This document shows, piece by piece, positions 1 through 10,210 of a DNA stretch of 64,000 bases. This DNA is from Amborella trichopoda (taxonomy: Eukaryota > Streptophyta > Magnoliopsida > Amborellales > Amborellaceae). The translations under genes and the position numbers were made by a program. The DNA lies in assembly GCF_000471905.2 (NCBI RefSeq), contig NW_006499207.1, positions 3,135,865-3,199,864 of the forward strand, in the 5' to 3' direction. The notes beneath the pieces were generated by a model, which was not told where the DNA came from, did not search any database, and was given only the letters and a program-made list of their open reading frames with translations. How positions within the stretch are numbered: the first letter of the stretch is position 1; each line of letters begins with the position of its first letter.

Positions 1-209
1 GTGTCAGAGGCTGATTCTGCAGGAACTGTTTCTCGATTTTCATTACGTTAGGCATGTCGGAATGGGACGAAACTTGAAAGGAGACTTTTTAGAGTTCTCA
101 TAGAGATCTTGACTAGTTATGGGGCTATTATGAGAATGTAAAAATTTCCACTGTTTGTTAGGCTTTTATTGAGTGAGGGCCCCATGATGTTGAACAATAT
201 CTTCCAACA
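1..209 (-). mobile_element. 3' LTR of element A (Tat-type family), start only; cut by window edge
   Basis: This stretch matches the upper ends of the LTRs at 20986-24111 and 60517-63391 (shared text about AGATCTTGAC and TTCCACTGTTT, then CTTCCAACA). Read on the minus strand the LTR begins TGTTGGAAGAT at base 209 and continues beyond base 1, so only its first about 209 bases are visible. The TG start follows a G-rich tract (210-222), as expected for an LTR next to a polypurine tract. It would be the 3' LTR of the minus-strand element whose 5' LTR is 11653-14368. Confidence 0.7.
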
Positions 210-222
210 GCTTGCCCCACCT
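210..222 (-). other. Degenerate polypurine tract of element A
   Basis: Minus-strand GGTGGGGCAAGC lies directly before the LTR start TGTTGG. The same position before the LTR at 60517-63391 reads GACGGGGCATGC. In LTR retrotransposons the polypurine tract primes plus-strand DNA synthesis. The tract here is short and contains C and T, so the call rests on its position and on its recurrence. Confidence 0.5.
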
Positions 223-800
223 AATGTTGTGCTTCGAGAGAATCAAGAAATACAATCATTCAGGAAATTTCTCCCTACTAAGCACTAGACTATGTGAAGG
301 CTAACGAGATCAACGCAATGTTGCAACTAGGGTGCTCAGATGTTTGGATGCAATGTATAGGTCCACTTGTGGAGACTTGTAAGGGGAGAAGAGATGTTTG
401 AGGAATCCTATCAAAGTCCTCACCCTTGAGGTACTACTCACAATTCTGACGGCTTGATGATTTTGTAGGGACCTCATTGGCAAGAATAAGGCCTATTTGG
501 AGATCAAATGCTATGAACCTTCGGTCGGCATTATTCGCTGCTACACCAAGTTTGCTTTTGATGATCAAGGTATCTAGTGGTGTCCAGTCGGGGGCTTCTG
601 ACCCGCATAAAAGTTTGAGCCTATTGGCTAGGGGAATTTTGGCAAGGTGGCCTCATGGTCCCCATCCTTTCGAGCCCAGTTGGGGGCATGTCCCGAAGCT
701 CTGGGCCTATCGGCTAAGGAAGGTTTTAGGTGAGGTGATCTCATGGCGAGGAGTAACCCTGAAGTCTTTGGCAGGTTAGGTCCTGGCTTCATTATTTTCT
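223..800 (+). pseudogene. Element interior next to 3' LTR, with a decayed coding piece of unknown function
   Basis: This interval is nearly the same as 63405-64000. Between about 390 and 570 both copies translate on the plus strand to a related peptide with the words VLTL, RCYT and FAFDD, and the copy at 63559-63750 is open throughout. Here stops interrupt it. I do not recognise the product. It is followed by a shared motif resembling AGTTGGGGGCATGTC and CCGAAGCTCT, which occurs twice in loosely repeated form. Sitting just inside the 3' LTR, it belongs to the interior of the element, in antisense orientation to gag. Confidence 0.45.
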
Positions 801-979
801 TACCTTCATGATGGTCTTGAGCATTTTGGAGTTGAAGTGTGGGAGATCTTATGCGGCTCTCACTCTAGATGAGCCATTTTGTGTTGTTGATGTGTGGGTG
901 ATCTTCTGCGGATCTCCCTCCCTAGCGAGCCATTTGGTTTTGTGATTGGATGCTAGCCTTTGAGGATTTTAGGTAGACC

Positions 980-1345
980 TCATTAGCCAAGATTTTGACT
1001 CTTTGGGAATTGAGTGTCGGCTGAGGCTATGGCAGTGCATCAACCTATTTTGTCGGTCCAAGCATCCTTTTGCGGGTTTTCATTTGAATAAGAGAACTAG
1101 CACCGTAAATATGGTTTTCATCGACTTCTTTTGTTTTTGGGCTCTTTTGCCCATGACCTGGTGGCCATGTCAACCCTTTTCATTCGTTTTTGCTCGCGGT
1201 GCCTTTTTTGGTTTTCACCGTGCTAGAGTTTTTGCTTTTATGAAACTCTTTTACTCATGGTTTTGTGACCATGTCTGTCCGTCAGTTTTACTCATGGCGT
1301 TCCCTTGTTCAGGTGTACACCATGCCCATTTTTTTTCGTAAAGAC
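980..1345 (+). repeat. Diverged copy of the inverted-repeat arm sequence
   Basis: The order of words here (CATCAACCTA, CCAAGCAT, TTCACTTGAAT-like, ATGGTTTTCA then CGACT, TTTACTCATGG, CACCATGCCCA) follows the sequence at 26880-27195 in the same orientation, and in reverse at 37430-37735. The match stops near 1345, where a TTTAAGGTCATG-type array begins. An open frame runs through it, but the composition and the match to non-coding arm sequence argue against a gene. Confidence 0.55.
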
Positions 1346-3060
1346 ATGTTTAGGGTCATGCCTTCGGGACCTGTGGGAAGCCTTTTAACATGTGACCAGG
1401 ACATGTACTATAGTTTGGGGTCATACAGCTAAACTGTAGTGGTGCTGAATGGTGGTGTGTAGAGGCCATGGAGTGAGTATAGTGATGGTTTCGACTCACT
1501 TTGGGGAGATGGAACGAGGCTACCTATGAAAGATGGATGATGTATGAATGGTGGGTGAGCGTTGGTGAGCCACTAGCTAACGGCGAGTATGGAGGTGGAA
1601 TGATTTTCCATTTTGTGAGCATGGGTAAGACTCAATGGGGAATGGTGAATGAATTAACTGGGGAATGGTGAATGAATTCACTAGGGAATGATAAATAACA
1701 GTGTTGAAGATGGTGCGTGCACACGATGGGGCGATTAGGGAAGGCGTGCATGAGATACACGTAAAGGGTGTGTGCACGTGTGTGGACTCATTGGGGAGGC
1801 AATGGAGGTGGTGTGCACACACGAATGGGTCGGTTAGGGGACGCATGCGTGAAGACACACATAAAAGCGGTGTGTGCGTATGTGGGGGTGTCTTGAAGAT
1901 CATGCCTCCTGGACCTATGCGAAGTAGTTTAACGTCATGAGGCCAGGACATGCATTATAGTTTAAAGTCATATAGCTTGGACCCTGATTATGCAATTTAG
2001 AGTCATGAAACTTGGACCATGCAGTTTAAGGTCATGCAACTAGACTTTTGCTATAGTTTAAGGTCATATAGTTGGACCATGGTTATGCAGTTTAAAGTCA
2101 TGTAACTAGGACCATTGTTGTGTAGTTTAAAGTCATGCAGCACAAGCCATTGTGTGGGTCGCCATGTAGGTGAAGCTCCATGGGAGATAGGTCTTTGGAT
2201 AGTGGTATAACTCCCTGGGGATAAAAATATCTAAGGTTATACACAGGCAGGGGATTTTAGATGAAAATGGTGGCCCTACGAGGAGTGGCAAGCAGAAGCG
2301 GACTCCTTTAGGGATTAAGGGGGTAAGTGTGACTCCCTGGGGTGAAGGATGAAGCTTCACATAACTCAACTTGGGATGACGTGCCGGAGCGAAAGTGTAA
2401 CGCTACAGGGGGTCAAAAAGATAAGCATGACAATAACTCGCTGAGAATAGTAAGTTGCAATAGGTGTGACTCACGTTGGGGTGTTAGTATGAAGCAGACC
2501 CAGTAGGGATTAAAGGGGTAGGTGCGACCTACACTGGGGGTGTTGATGAAATACATCTAGCAAAACGGTGGTCCTTCTCATAGTTAAGGTCATGCACATG
2601 GACTATTTCTCGTGTCGCTCGTTACAGTTTTAAGGTCTTGTAACTCGGATCATGGCTACTCAATTTTAAAGTCATGGAGTTAGAACCATGTAGTTTAAGG
2701 TCATGCAACTAGACCTCCGCCACAGTTTAGGGTCATGTAGTTTGGACCAAGGCTGAGCAGTTTAACGTCATGCGGCCAGGACGTGCATAATGGTTTAAGG
2801 TCATATATCTTGGACTGTGGTTATGCAGTTTAAAGTCATGCAACTAAGACCATGCAGTTTAAAGTCGTTCAACTAGACCTCTGCTATAGCTTAGGGTCAT
2901 ATAGTTTGAACCAAGGCTACATAGTTTAAGGTCATGCTGCTCAGACCATGGTTGTGCAGTTTAATGTCATGCAGCACGGACCATGGCTGTGCAGTTTAAG
3001 GTCATGCAGTGCGGACCATGGCTGTGCAGTTAAAGTCATGTAGCACGGACAATGTCATGG
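1345..3060. repeat. Interspersed tandem array with core TTTAAGGTCATGCA
   Basis: The core (A/G)GTTTAA(A/G)GTCATG recurs many times, spaced mostly 30-45 bases, followed by CAGCACGGACCATGG or CAACTAGGACC variants. It is densest at 1930-2150 and 2620-3060. The gaps at 1440-1920 and 2150-2600 hold other short repeats, such as GACTCCCTGGGG and GGGAATGGTGAATGAAT. One isolated unit (GCAGTTTAACGTCATGCAGC) sits far away at about 14460. I see no coding signal. Confidence 0.75.
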
Positions 3061-3279
3061 TGAAGGAATGTGACTCCATGGGGAACAAAGCTGTCACTAG
3101 AAACTAGACTCCCTGAGGAGTGAGACTGTGGTGCAAGGAATAAATTTCCTGAGGAGGCAAGACAATGGTTCAGATGGGAGTGTCGTGGCATGATCACAAC
3201 ACTAAGTGTTAGATGGCGCACGTGGCCTTAGGCCTAGATGATGTGTGCAAGTCGTTAGCCACTTGTTGAGGCGCACGAT

Positions 3280-3490
3280 GTTAAATCCTTGACGAAGGGC
3301 ATGGCGATAGCCTCTGGGCGACGACACATGACGATGGCCCTTGATGAAGACGTGCGATAATGACACTTGACGAAGGCGTGTGACGATGGCCCTTGACAAA
3401 GGCGTGCAGCGATAGCACTTGACGAAGGCATGGAGCGATAGCTTCAGACAAAGGCACGCAGTGATAGGATCTTATGCAGTGCACGACGAT
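3280..3490. repeat. Short tandem repeat, about 27-bp unit with GACGAAGGCGTG / GCGATAGC
   Basis: Consecutive units read GACGAAGGC(A/G)TG followed by A(C/G)GATGGCC or CGATAGC. This is one of at least eight places in the window where GGCGATA- or GCGACGATAG-type words form short-period arrays. Frames on the minus strand stay open only because the repeat lacks stops. Confidence 0.7.
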
Positions 3491-3618
3491 AGACCTTTCG
3501 GGTCTCGGTCTTCACCCGCGCCAATCTGACCAACCCCGACTTGGTCTTATTGCCTTCTGAAGATGACGATTGCAACATCTTTTAAGATTTGCCAAGGGCA
3601 GTTTTAGGCACTGCTGAG

Positions 3619-3626
3619 TATAAAAG
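3619..3626 (+). promoter_or_regulatory. TATA-box-like core promoter upstream of PMD copy 1
   Basis: TATAAAAG stands in a GC-rich setting (CTGCTGAGTATAAAAGGGGG), with no further TATA nearby. It points along the plus strand, about 1 kb ahead of the PMD-like ORF at 4660. It could be the promoter of that ORF, or a relic LTR promoter. Transcript start and function are inferred only. Confidence 0.35.
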
Positions 3627-3629
3627 GGG

Positions 3630-4655
3630 GAAAACCCCATTCTATTATTTTATTGAAGGGTAAAGCAGTTAAAGAGTTTCTAGAGTGAGAGAGCCCAAGC
3701 CTTTGGCAAGAGACTTCTGACAAGAGTTTTTCAGCCAAAGTTTGTAGCAGACAGACTTTTAGGAGTTTTTCAGGCGAGCTTGAGCAGGTAGTGAGCTTCT
3801 TACTGAGCTTTCGAACATTTTGGGTGAGTGTCAAGGCTTTCTGTGGGGAAACAAGGCTTCTCAGAGCCTTAGCAAGATTTGCAATGATGCTTCTATCGGG
3901 GTTTCGAGTGTTCTTCTGATGGTCTTGTGGCTGGAGGGAAGGTTGCAGAGAAGTCAAGGGAGTTGACGGTCCTCTTTTTCTTGGAAGAGACGAAGGAGAA
4001 GCAGCATTGGGCTCACCAAAAATTCAATGGAATTCCGGTGAGTTCGTGGTGAGCTACTGAAGTGCAAAAACAGGGAGAGGGGAGACCCGCAGAGCCACAT
4101 GGAGACATTATGTAGATTTCGGTGGTTTGTCAATTTTCTTGGCCATTAACAAGGGGAAAGAACAGGGTCGGAGAGGGTGTTCCGGCCAGCAGAGGGAGTT
4201 TCTAATGAAAACCCGAAAGGTTGCGAGACCGTAATGGTCGAGAGGTATAGGTTCGCGAGGAGGCAGGCCATGTCACAATTTGTCAAGCGACATGTTCAGA
4301 TTTCAAGGGACATGGTATGCTGCACATGTGACGCATGCGAATAGCTGGAGCACAGGCCGCATCAAGTGCTTTACTTCAATAGACGGCAATAGCCCTTGGT
4401 CGCAAGATAGTGATAGCCCTGCCTTCTGTGCATGGTGGTACAATCTCAATGGGTAGACAACGATAGTTCCTTAGCCACGAATGGCGATAGATCTGCCATC
4501 TGCATGCGGCGATACCATCTCAGTGAGCAGACGGTGATAGTCCTGCCCTTGGCTGCGAGACGGCGATAGCTTACCAGCACTACGCCTTAAGTGGCCAGTC
4601 GGCGATATGTCTTTGTGAGCGCAGTTCTTCTTGTCTGCTTAGCATCTTTTGGCAA
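3630..4655. other. Non-coding leader-like spacer with GCGATAG-type repeats
   Basis: From 3640 to 4270 the sequence has no recognisable product; it repeats GAG(C)TTT and GAGAGAG words and short open frames without similarity. From about 4370 to 4610 it fills with CGGCGATAGC, GGCGATAG and GGCGATACC words at 25-60 base spacing, the same motif class as at 12440-12860 and 61330-61700. It lies between a TATA-like box and the PMD-like ORF. Confidence 0.5.
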
Positions 4656-4659
4656 TGAG

Positions 4660-6150
4660 GATTTTGATCTGATGGCCCAACCTTCGGGTGGCACTCCAGA
4701 CGTGAAGAAGCTCCCATGAGCAGGGGAGCTAGGTACCAACGAATTCATCGGTGAAAGTTTGGTGAGAATTGAGCCTATCTGGCTCACTGAAAGCTCATGT
4801 GAACCGAGGTGGCCAAAGAGCGTCACCTTTGTTAGTGACCTTGTCCAGCTTGTGACAAGGGAAGATAATGATGGCAATGTGAGTGTAAAGGAAGGGGTGG
4901 GCCTCACGCACTGCCTGCATCTAAACATAGCCTTTAATGGGAACTTATCGACTTTAGGCAAGCGGATGGTACAAACCCTAGGCATGAAATGTTCTTCTGT
5001 CGAGCTGCGAGTGCAAGGAGGGCTCCAATATCTGAACGTGTACTCCTCTTGGAATATAAGAGTGCTTAGACGGTTCAGGGACATTCTGAAGAGTGCTTCT
5101 CTGCTGGCCGCCATGCAGTGTTTGGTGGGCTACTATGACCATTGCTCAAGCACGGGCAAGGTGCTTTTGGAGACATGGAGCCATGTTAATAACGCATGGC
5201 TGCTCAGTCGTTGTGAAGCAAGGATATCTCTGCTAGACATGTATTTTATTGGTGGGCTACCACTCGTTGGTAACATGTATGACGAGTTCGTGTGTTTGAA
5301 CTCCGTCATTTTTTTGAACGAACGGGTCGGGAAGGAAGTCCCACCAGCTGAGCTTTGAGAGCTGGTTGGCATTTACCAGCTACTCTGGTCTGAAAGCAAG
5401 AAGGGTCGTGCTACCTTCACCAAGTGGGTGGCCTTTTTCTATAGAGTTTGTGATTCGATCCCTCACCATAGAAAGGAAAGAAGGAGGCCCCACCAATTTT
5501 TGAGCTACAGAAGGAGAATGAGCATATCTTCTTGGCTGCCTATTTGATCCGTTTCTTTTGTAAATTTTCTCTCCCCGGCAGAGCAGACATCATCCGTTTA
5601 GGCACTTTCTATGTGGCCTATGACATGGTGAGAGGGCGAAAATATACGCTTCCACAGCCAGTCTGTTGCAGCATCTACAAGGCCTAGGAGCCGTATCTAG
5701 GGGACATGTTTATCAAGGCGATGAAGGAAAAAATGGCATAGTGGATGGTGAAGGCTTCTCAGGGGACATCAAGATGCCTTTCCTAGTCCACTATGTATAT
5801 GGCTGGCATAGGGCTTTTTTCCCAAGCACTTACCTCTGAACCAAAGAATTAGAGGAGACGATGTGCCCATTTCTGTTGAGGATTGCTGGACAGAAAGCAA
5901 TCTTTCATACTCCCGGCCATGCGCATAGATTGCCGGACAGAAAGCTAGATTGTGCTTTCATTGATGAGCTGGGCAAGAGCGTGGACAGTGCTCCTATCAC
6001 TCATAAGGAGCTGATGTATATGTTGAGTGTTAAGGGCAAAGTTCTCCCCTACGGCATTGTTCATAGTGCAAAGCTCGAGGGGTATTTCCCTCACAAATTT
6101 GCTCAACAGAATGAGCTCGATCAAGGCTGCCCATTCACCATATTCTTTTA
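4660..6150 (+). pseudogene. Plant-mobile-domain-like ORF, copy 1, N-terminal/PMD part
   Basis: The reading frame from about 4660 gives a long stretch with the motif MYFIGGLPLVGNMYDEF near 5240. This resembles the GLPIxGxxYDE block that I associate with the plant mobile domain (aminotransferase-like, PF10536), found in the MAIN/MAIL genes and in transposable elements. Preceding words are LVGYYDHC and a histidine-rich LTHCLHLN block. The second copy (37990-39480) keeps the same order: LYHSFHKN, LAGYYDRC, LYFVGGLPMLGEMYEEL, IYQLL. The frame stops at 5358 and continues in others: ELVGIYQLLWSES, then AAYLIRFFCKF near 5540, then a region from 5861 with RIAGQKAIF and VLPYGI. The protein is therefore broken. 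It runs opposite to gag of element A and faces it. The PMD call is from pattern memory; an HMM search would settle it. Confidence 0.55.
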
Positions 6151-6567
6151 AAAGCGGACCCCAAGGCCGCTCGCTAAAAGAAGGACCAGCTGGGAACCCA
6201 TCGGGAGACTTGGCTTCTGAGGCACATTCGCACAGCTTGGGCCACGTGCCTTGAGTTCACAGAGGTGAATAAGTATGTGCTGATGTATCTTGGTCGAACA
6301 GTGTGGGTGACTGAAGCCCACGAAGTCTGGTGGCGGATCAGCAGAGAAAGATAGCGAGGACCCTCCGCTGGGGGAGGTATTTACCCTGGGCTTTCCTTGG
6401 GAGTAGCACACTCTCGAGTGGCCTCACCAATTTGACATGGACAGGCCTCTGCCTGAGTTTCTAGACATGGAGCAGGAGACAAAGAGCATTTTTGACAATG
6501 TTTTTGCTATTTTTAATTGGAAAGAGGGCCGCAAGGTCCCAGGTCATGAAATTGTCTGGTCAAGGAT
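6151..6567 (+). pseudogene. Frameshifted link between PMD part and tail of copy 1
   Basis: No single frame stays open. Fragments in the plus frames include words such as LPEFLDMEQETKSIFDN near 6450, which read like coding sequence. The corresponding stretch of copy 2 (39480-40045) is likewise interrupted. I treat this as the decayed middle of the same ORF. Confidence 0.4.
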
Positions 6568-7796
6568 TTGAATGAGTTGATAGGGAACGACTCTCATAGC
6601 AAGCCGGCCACCAGTTCGTCCAAATCAGGCACCTCGAAGGCTGCTGTACCTGAGCAGGCAAAAGGGAAGAAGAGGAAGTGGGCTGCCCCAGTGACTCCTC
6701 ATGCTCCGACCAAGAAGGAAACCAAGGCTTCGAGGCATAAAGGGCATAAAATTCTAATGGTTCATGAGTCAGAAGATGGCTCTTCACCCTCAGCTTCTTT
6801 GGAGGGTTGCGTGTCTCTTGCTATTTTTGCATTGCCCACTACTCTTAAGGATTCGTTTTCTCCTTCACCTGAACCTTCTTCTGGCCCTTTGGAGGCCCAG
6901 GCCGAGGCCTTAAAGCTTATTGCCCCGATAAAGATTGCTTCGGATCGAGAAGCAATGTCTGTGGCTAAAGGGGAGGACCTAGTCTCGATGGAGGTGAACG
7001 GGGCTGAGGAGACTGACCTTGATGAGTTGGTGGAGGAGGAGAGGGCCTCTGAAACATTGGAGGCTACTGTGTCTACTGAGGAAAGAGAAACCCTGGTAGA
7101 GCTTGTAGTCATAGAGAGGCAGGACGCCCTGAGGGATTAGGATTGGAGGTGGCATGCACGACTATAGAGGAGGCAAGCCCCATAGGAGAGTCTGTAGCTG
7201 ATGTGGTATCCGTGGAAGACAAGAGCGAAAAAGGAGAGGAGGAAGGTGTCGAATCTGTTGAGGTGGAGATGGTCGTTCGACAAGAGGGGACATTGGGAGA
7301 GTTCGCTGCTCCGGGAGAGGAGGCTGCCATGGTGCAACTCGACGCTGAAATAGTGGCTCCAGGAAAGGAGGTTAGTCTTTCCCCAGCTGAGGTAGTGGAG
7401 CCTACAGAGGATGTAGCTGCAGCACTTGAGCATGAGAGGACCAAGCCTAAAGTGGACACAGCAGGGGCTTTGAGTGAAGGAGCTATTGTTGAGTTACCAG
7501 GGCAACCTGCAGTTGCCCTTGAACTTAGGGTGCCTGAGGCCTTGGCGCCAGCTAGGGATCCTCCTATTGTGCTTGCTCCTACTGTGCTGCCTATGCCCAC
7601 TTTCAGTGGGATACCAGGCATTTTCTTTGAGATGCTACGAACAGGCTTCCAGAAGCTAAAGGAGCTTCAACTCCAAGAGCTTGGAACAACGCTCTTGCAG
7701 TTGAGGGGGATCGCACTAGGGAGTGTGCCTGAAGCACTGCCTTACTTCGATAGTGTCACCAACGGGCTGGAGGGACGGAGGATGAAGGCTTTGTAA
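6568..7796 (+). pseudogene. Hydrophilic acidic tail of PMD copy 1
   Basis: There are two open stretches, 6568-7140 (190 residues) and 7143-7796 (217 residues), apparently one protein broken by a stop and a frame change at 7138. The sequence starts Ser/Lys-rich with an NLS-like KGKKRKW, becomes very acidic and Glu/Val/Ala/Pro-rich (ELVEEERASETLEA; EKGEEEGVESVEVEM), and ends with a Leu-rich, coil-prone segment (LKELQLQELGTTLLQL). Copy 2 has the same layout: Ser/Pro/Val-rich, then a coiled coil. Such a tail would suit a nuclear protein-protein interaction role, but that is inference. No transposase-like catalytic motif is visible. Confidence 0.5.
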
Positions 7797-8280
7797 GCGC
7801 GAAAGGCTGGAAGGCGACTAGAGGACTTACAGCTAGAGTGGTTGGAGAATTCCCTCAGACAGAAAGAGAGTTGGTTGATTGCCAGGTAGGGGAAATAGAT
7901 GATGTCATCTCCCAAAAGGTCTGTCACATGATTCAGGTTCATGAAGCATCACCCAGCTCGACGCAAGTACCCAGTGATCCCAGTCACAAGGTCATGGAAT
8001 CCCCATTCAATGCCGACCCATTCACTCCCAAAAGGAGTGTGCCCGAAGCACTCCCTGAGGGATGAGATTCCTTCGGCGGATTGACCTAGGTGCTCATCAT
8101 CTCCTTCTGGACCCTTGAGGAAGCGTTTGGTCTGCGTCATCAGGTTGGTGAGTTTTCCTAACCTGGTGGACTGCTCACGATTCAGGGATTTGAGCCTATT
8201 TCACGCATGGTAGATTTCTCAGGGCTGAGAAGTTGAGGGCTCTGAAGGGTCCAGTGTATGCTCCTAAGGGACCTACAACG
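7797..8280. other. Junction between PMD tail (+) and gag A (-)
   Basis: This is the convergence zone of the two ORFs. Short frames exist on both strands (for example 7838-8065 plus, 7949-8140 minus), with no recognisable domain. If both were transcribed, their 3' ends would meet here. Confidence 0.4.
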
Positions 8281-9060
8281 GGGTCTCCTCTTGGACGGGA
8301 GTGATGGGTTGGAAGTGCTCGGGGAGAGCAGATGATGTGGCCTTCTTGTACCTTCCTAGTGACTATAGCTTCGAACGCGGAATATTCTTTCAGCTCGTGG
8401 CCCCATACTTAGTGATATGGGCACCAGAGGATTTCGGTACCCTGGGTAAGGTGTTTTGGCTTCTTAGCAGGCTTGGGAGTGATGAGGCCCTGTTGGAGCA
8501 TCGCCTTGAAGAGGGCCCACAGAGGGTCTAGCTCAGTGCTTCCCGGGGCTTGGGTGGGGAGTTCTTCTTACACTGGAGGAAGAGGGACTTGAGGGCGCCC
8601 TTTTGGTTTACCATGAGCTTCTTGGCATTGTTTCATCTTCTTTACCAAGAGTTCATGGAAGGCAGTGCATTCACTCATGTCATGGCCTCGTATATGGTGA
8701 TACAAGCACTAGAGGTTCTCAGTTCCTGGAGGCAGGAACTTAGGCTGCCTTGTCGGCTTTGGCTTGATGTGTCCCTCCTCGAGCATTATCAAGAATACTG
8801 CACGGAGGATAGTGGGTGCCCCCTCATCCTCATTTATCATCACTATGTAGGAGGCCTTAGTTGCTCTGAGCACTTTCTTTAACTCTTTGAGCTTTATCTG
8901 ACCCATGTTAATAAGGGCTTCAATAGTGTCATTGAGCTTATAACAGTCATGAGTGGGGTGGCCTACTTTTCTGTGATAAGCGTGTTACTTCTCATTCATC
9001 TCATGCCTAGCCGGCTATTGGGTGTTGACCTCCGACAGTTGGATTATGTTCTGTTCTAGC
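8280..9060 (-). pseudogene. gag: Element A gag, C-terminal zinc-motif region
   Basis: On the minus strand from about 9000 downward the translation gives AYHRKVGHPTHDCYKLND, then IEALINMGQIKLKELKKVL. This is the C-x2-YH-x4-H-x4-C type motif that ends Tat-lineage gag (first Cys already lost). A second motif, CLYHHIRGHDMSEC, follows near 8680 after a stop. A third, CPYH then a stop then VWGHELKEY, lies near 8410 and looks like a tandem duplicate of the second block together with its preceding LITPKPAKKPKHL. Element B and the plus-strand gag copies at 57270-60516 have only two such motifs. Nucleic-acid binding in the capsid is the known role of gag C-termini. Several in-frame stops make it non-functional. 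Confidence 0.65.
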
Positions 9061-10210
9061 AGCAGTCAGAGCAATGCTGGAGTCCTCTCCTTATCGATGG
9101 GATAAACCTTATTCTGGCGCTGGGTTCAAAAGTCATTTAGACTAGCATTTTTCGGAGGTGGGACCTTATTGTAGAAATGTTGCTTGCCCCCGGCCGGAGG
9201 CATCTGTGCCTTGGAAGGTCTGCACTGATCACTACTTTTTGTTGGTTGCCTTGACTGTTGGAGAGGGAATTCGAATTGGAGGGTTATTAATGAGATCCGC
9301 CATGGTGCTTATACAGACCCTTAATATGAAATGCTTTAAAGATGATCTTTGACATGGAGGGCGAATTGGAGGCCTCGATATGCAAGGCGATCTCAAGAAG
9401 CATGTTCCATATACAGGTTTGGACATCTTCTTTTCGATCATGGGGGTGGCATGAAAGGTTGCTAGCTCTCTCCATCGAGTGATGAACTTGTCAATCGGCT
9501 CACCAGGGTCGTGAGTTAGAGTAAGGAGCTCGATGGTCTCCACATTCCTTTGGAATTCGTAGAAGCGTTGTTAAGACAACCATTTCCTGTCAGGTGTGCA
9601 CTGAGTTTGGAGGTAGCCGAGAGTACCACTGGAAGGCTGGCCCTTCAAGAGTCTCGAAGAAATGACGGAGGAGGAGCCGCCTGTTAATTGTCGTCTCTTG
9701 ACAGGTTGCTTGGAAGTGGGCGATATGCTGGTGGGGAGGCGTAGTACCATTAAACAGGGGGAGTTTACCTTTTTGATATTTTGGGGGAAACGACACCTGG
9801 TCAATGCACGAAGGGTACGACTTCTGGTAGTGAAATGCCTCTTGCATGCTTGGGACCTTGTTCTTGAGGCTATGGGCGACCATGGAATCTATATTAGTCT
9901 GAGAAACCCCTCGAGAGGCAGAGCTGTCATGGGAGACTAGGGCGGGAGTTTGCCTGGGAACTGTGTCTTCGCCAGATGGGGAATCAGTCTCGTGGTGAGA
10001 AGAAGGGGCCCTAGAGGCTTCTAAGTGTTCCATCTTTCCGAGGATGGACTTTTCCGAGGATGGACTGCATCATTGCCTTAAACCTGTTTGTCCTTTCTTC
10101 TTGCGTGTCTTCTGGATCATTGAACACCATGAAACTGACCGTTTCTTTCGGAAGGTTAGAGCCAGGTGGAATAATGGACTGCCGAGGTTGGAGAGTCGGG
10201 CATGGCAACT
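9061..10210 (-). pseudogene. gag: Element A gag, retrotransposon gag domain
   Basis: The longest open part is 10033-9590 and reads toward GPAFQWYSRLPPNSVHT. After a stop and frame change it continues as QRFYEFQRNVETIELL, LTHDPGEPIDKFITRW. The order (DGPAFQWY-type, ELFYQRF, TLTQDPxEPVDxFISRW) is the Retrotrans_gag (PF03732) signature of Tat elements. The same words occur in element B (18679-19080) and at 57270 and 59350. N-terminal to it is VMVxDxxDxQEERxxRFKAMM (10208-10011), shared with element B at 19225-19524. Gag forms the virus-like particle. Frameshifts near 9560 and stops inactivate it. Confidence 0.75.

Noticed and set aside
477-1341. Plus-strand frames of 100 and 112 residues
   Set aside because: The first lies in element interior shared with 63405-64000 but is not conserved in frame there. 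The second matches non-coding arm sequence.
3036-3484. Short His/Ser-rich minus-strand frames
   Set aside because: They follow the 27-bp repeat, not a gene.
6762-7621. Minus-strand Ser/Thr-rich frames opposite the PMD tail
   Set aside because: These are shadows of the acidic Glu/Val/Ala-rich coding frame on the plus strand, whose codon pattern leaves the reverse frame free of stops.
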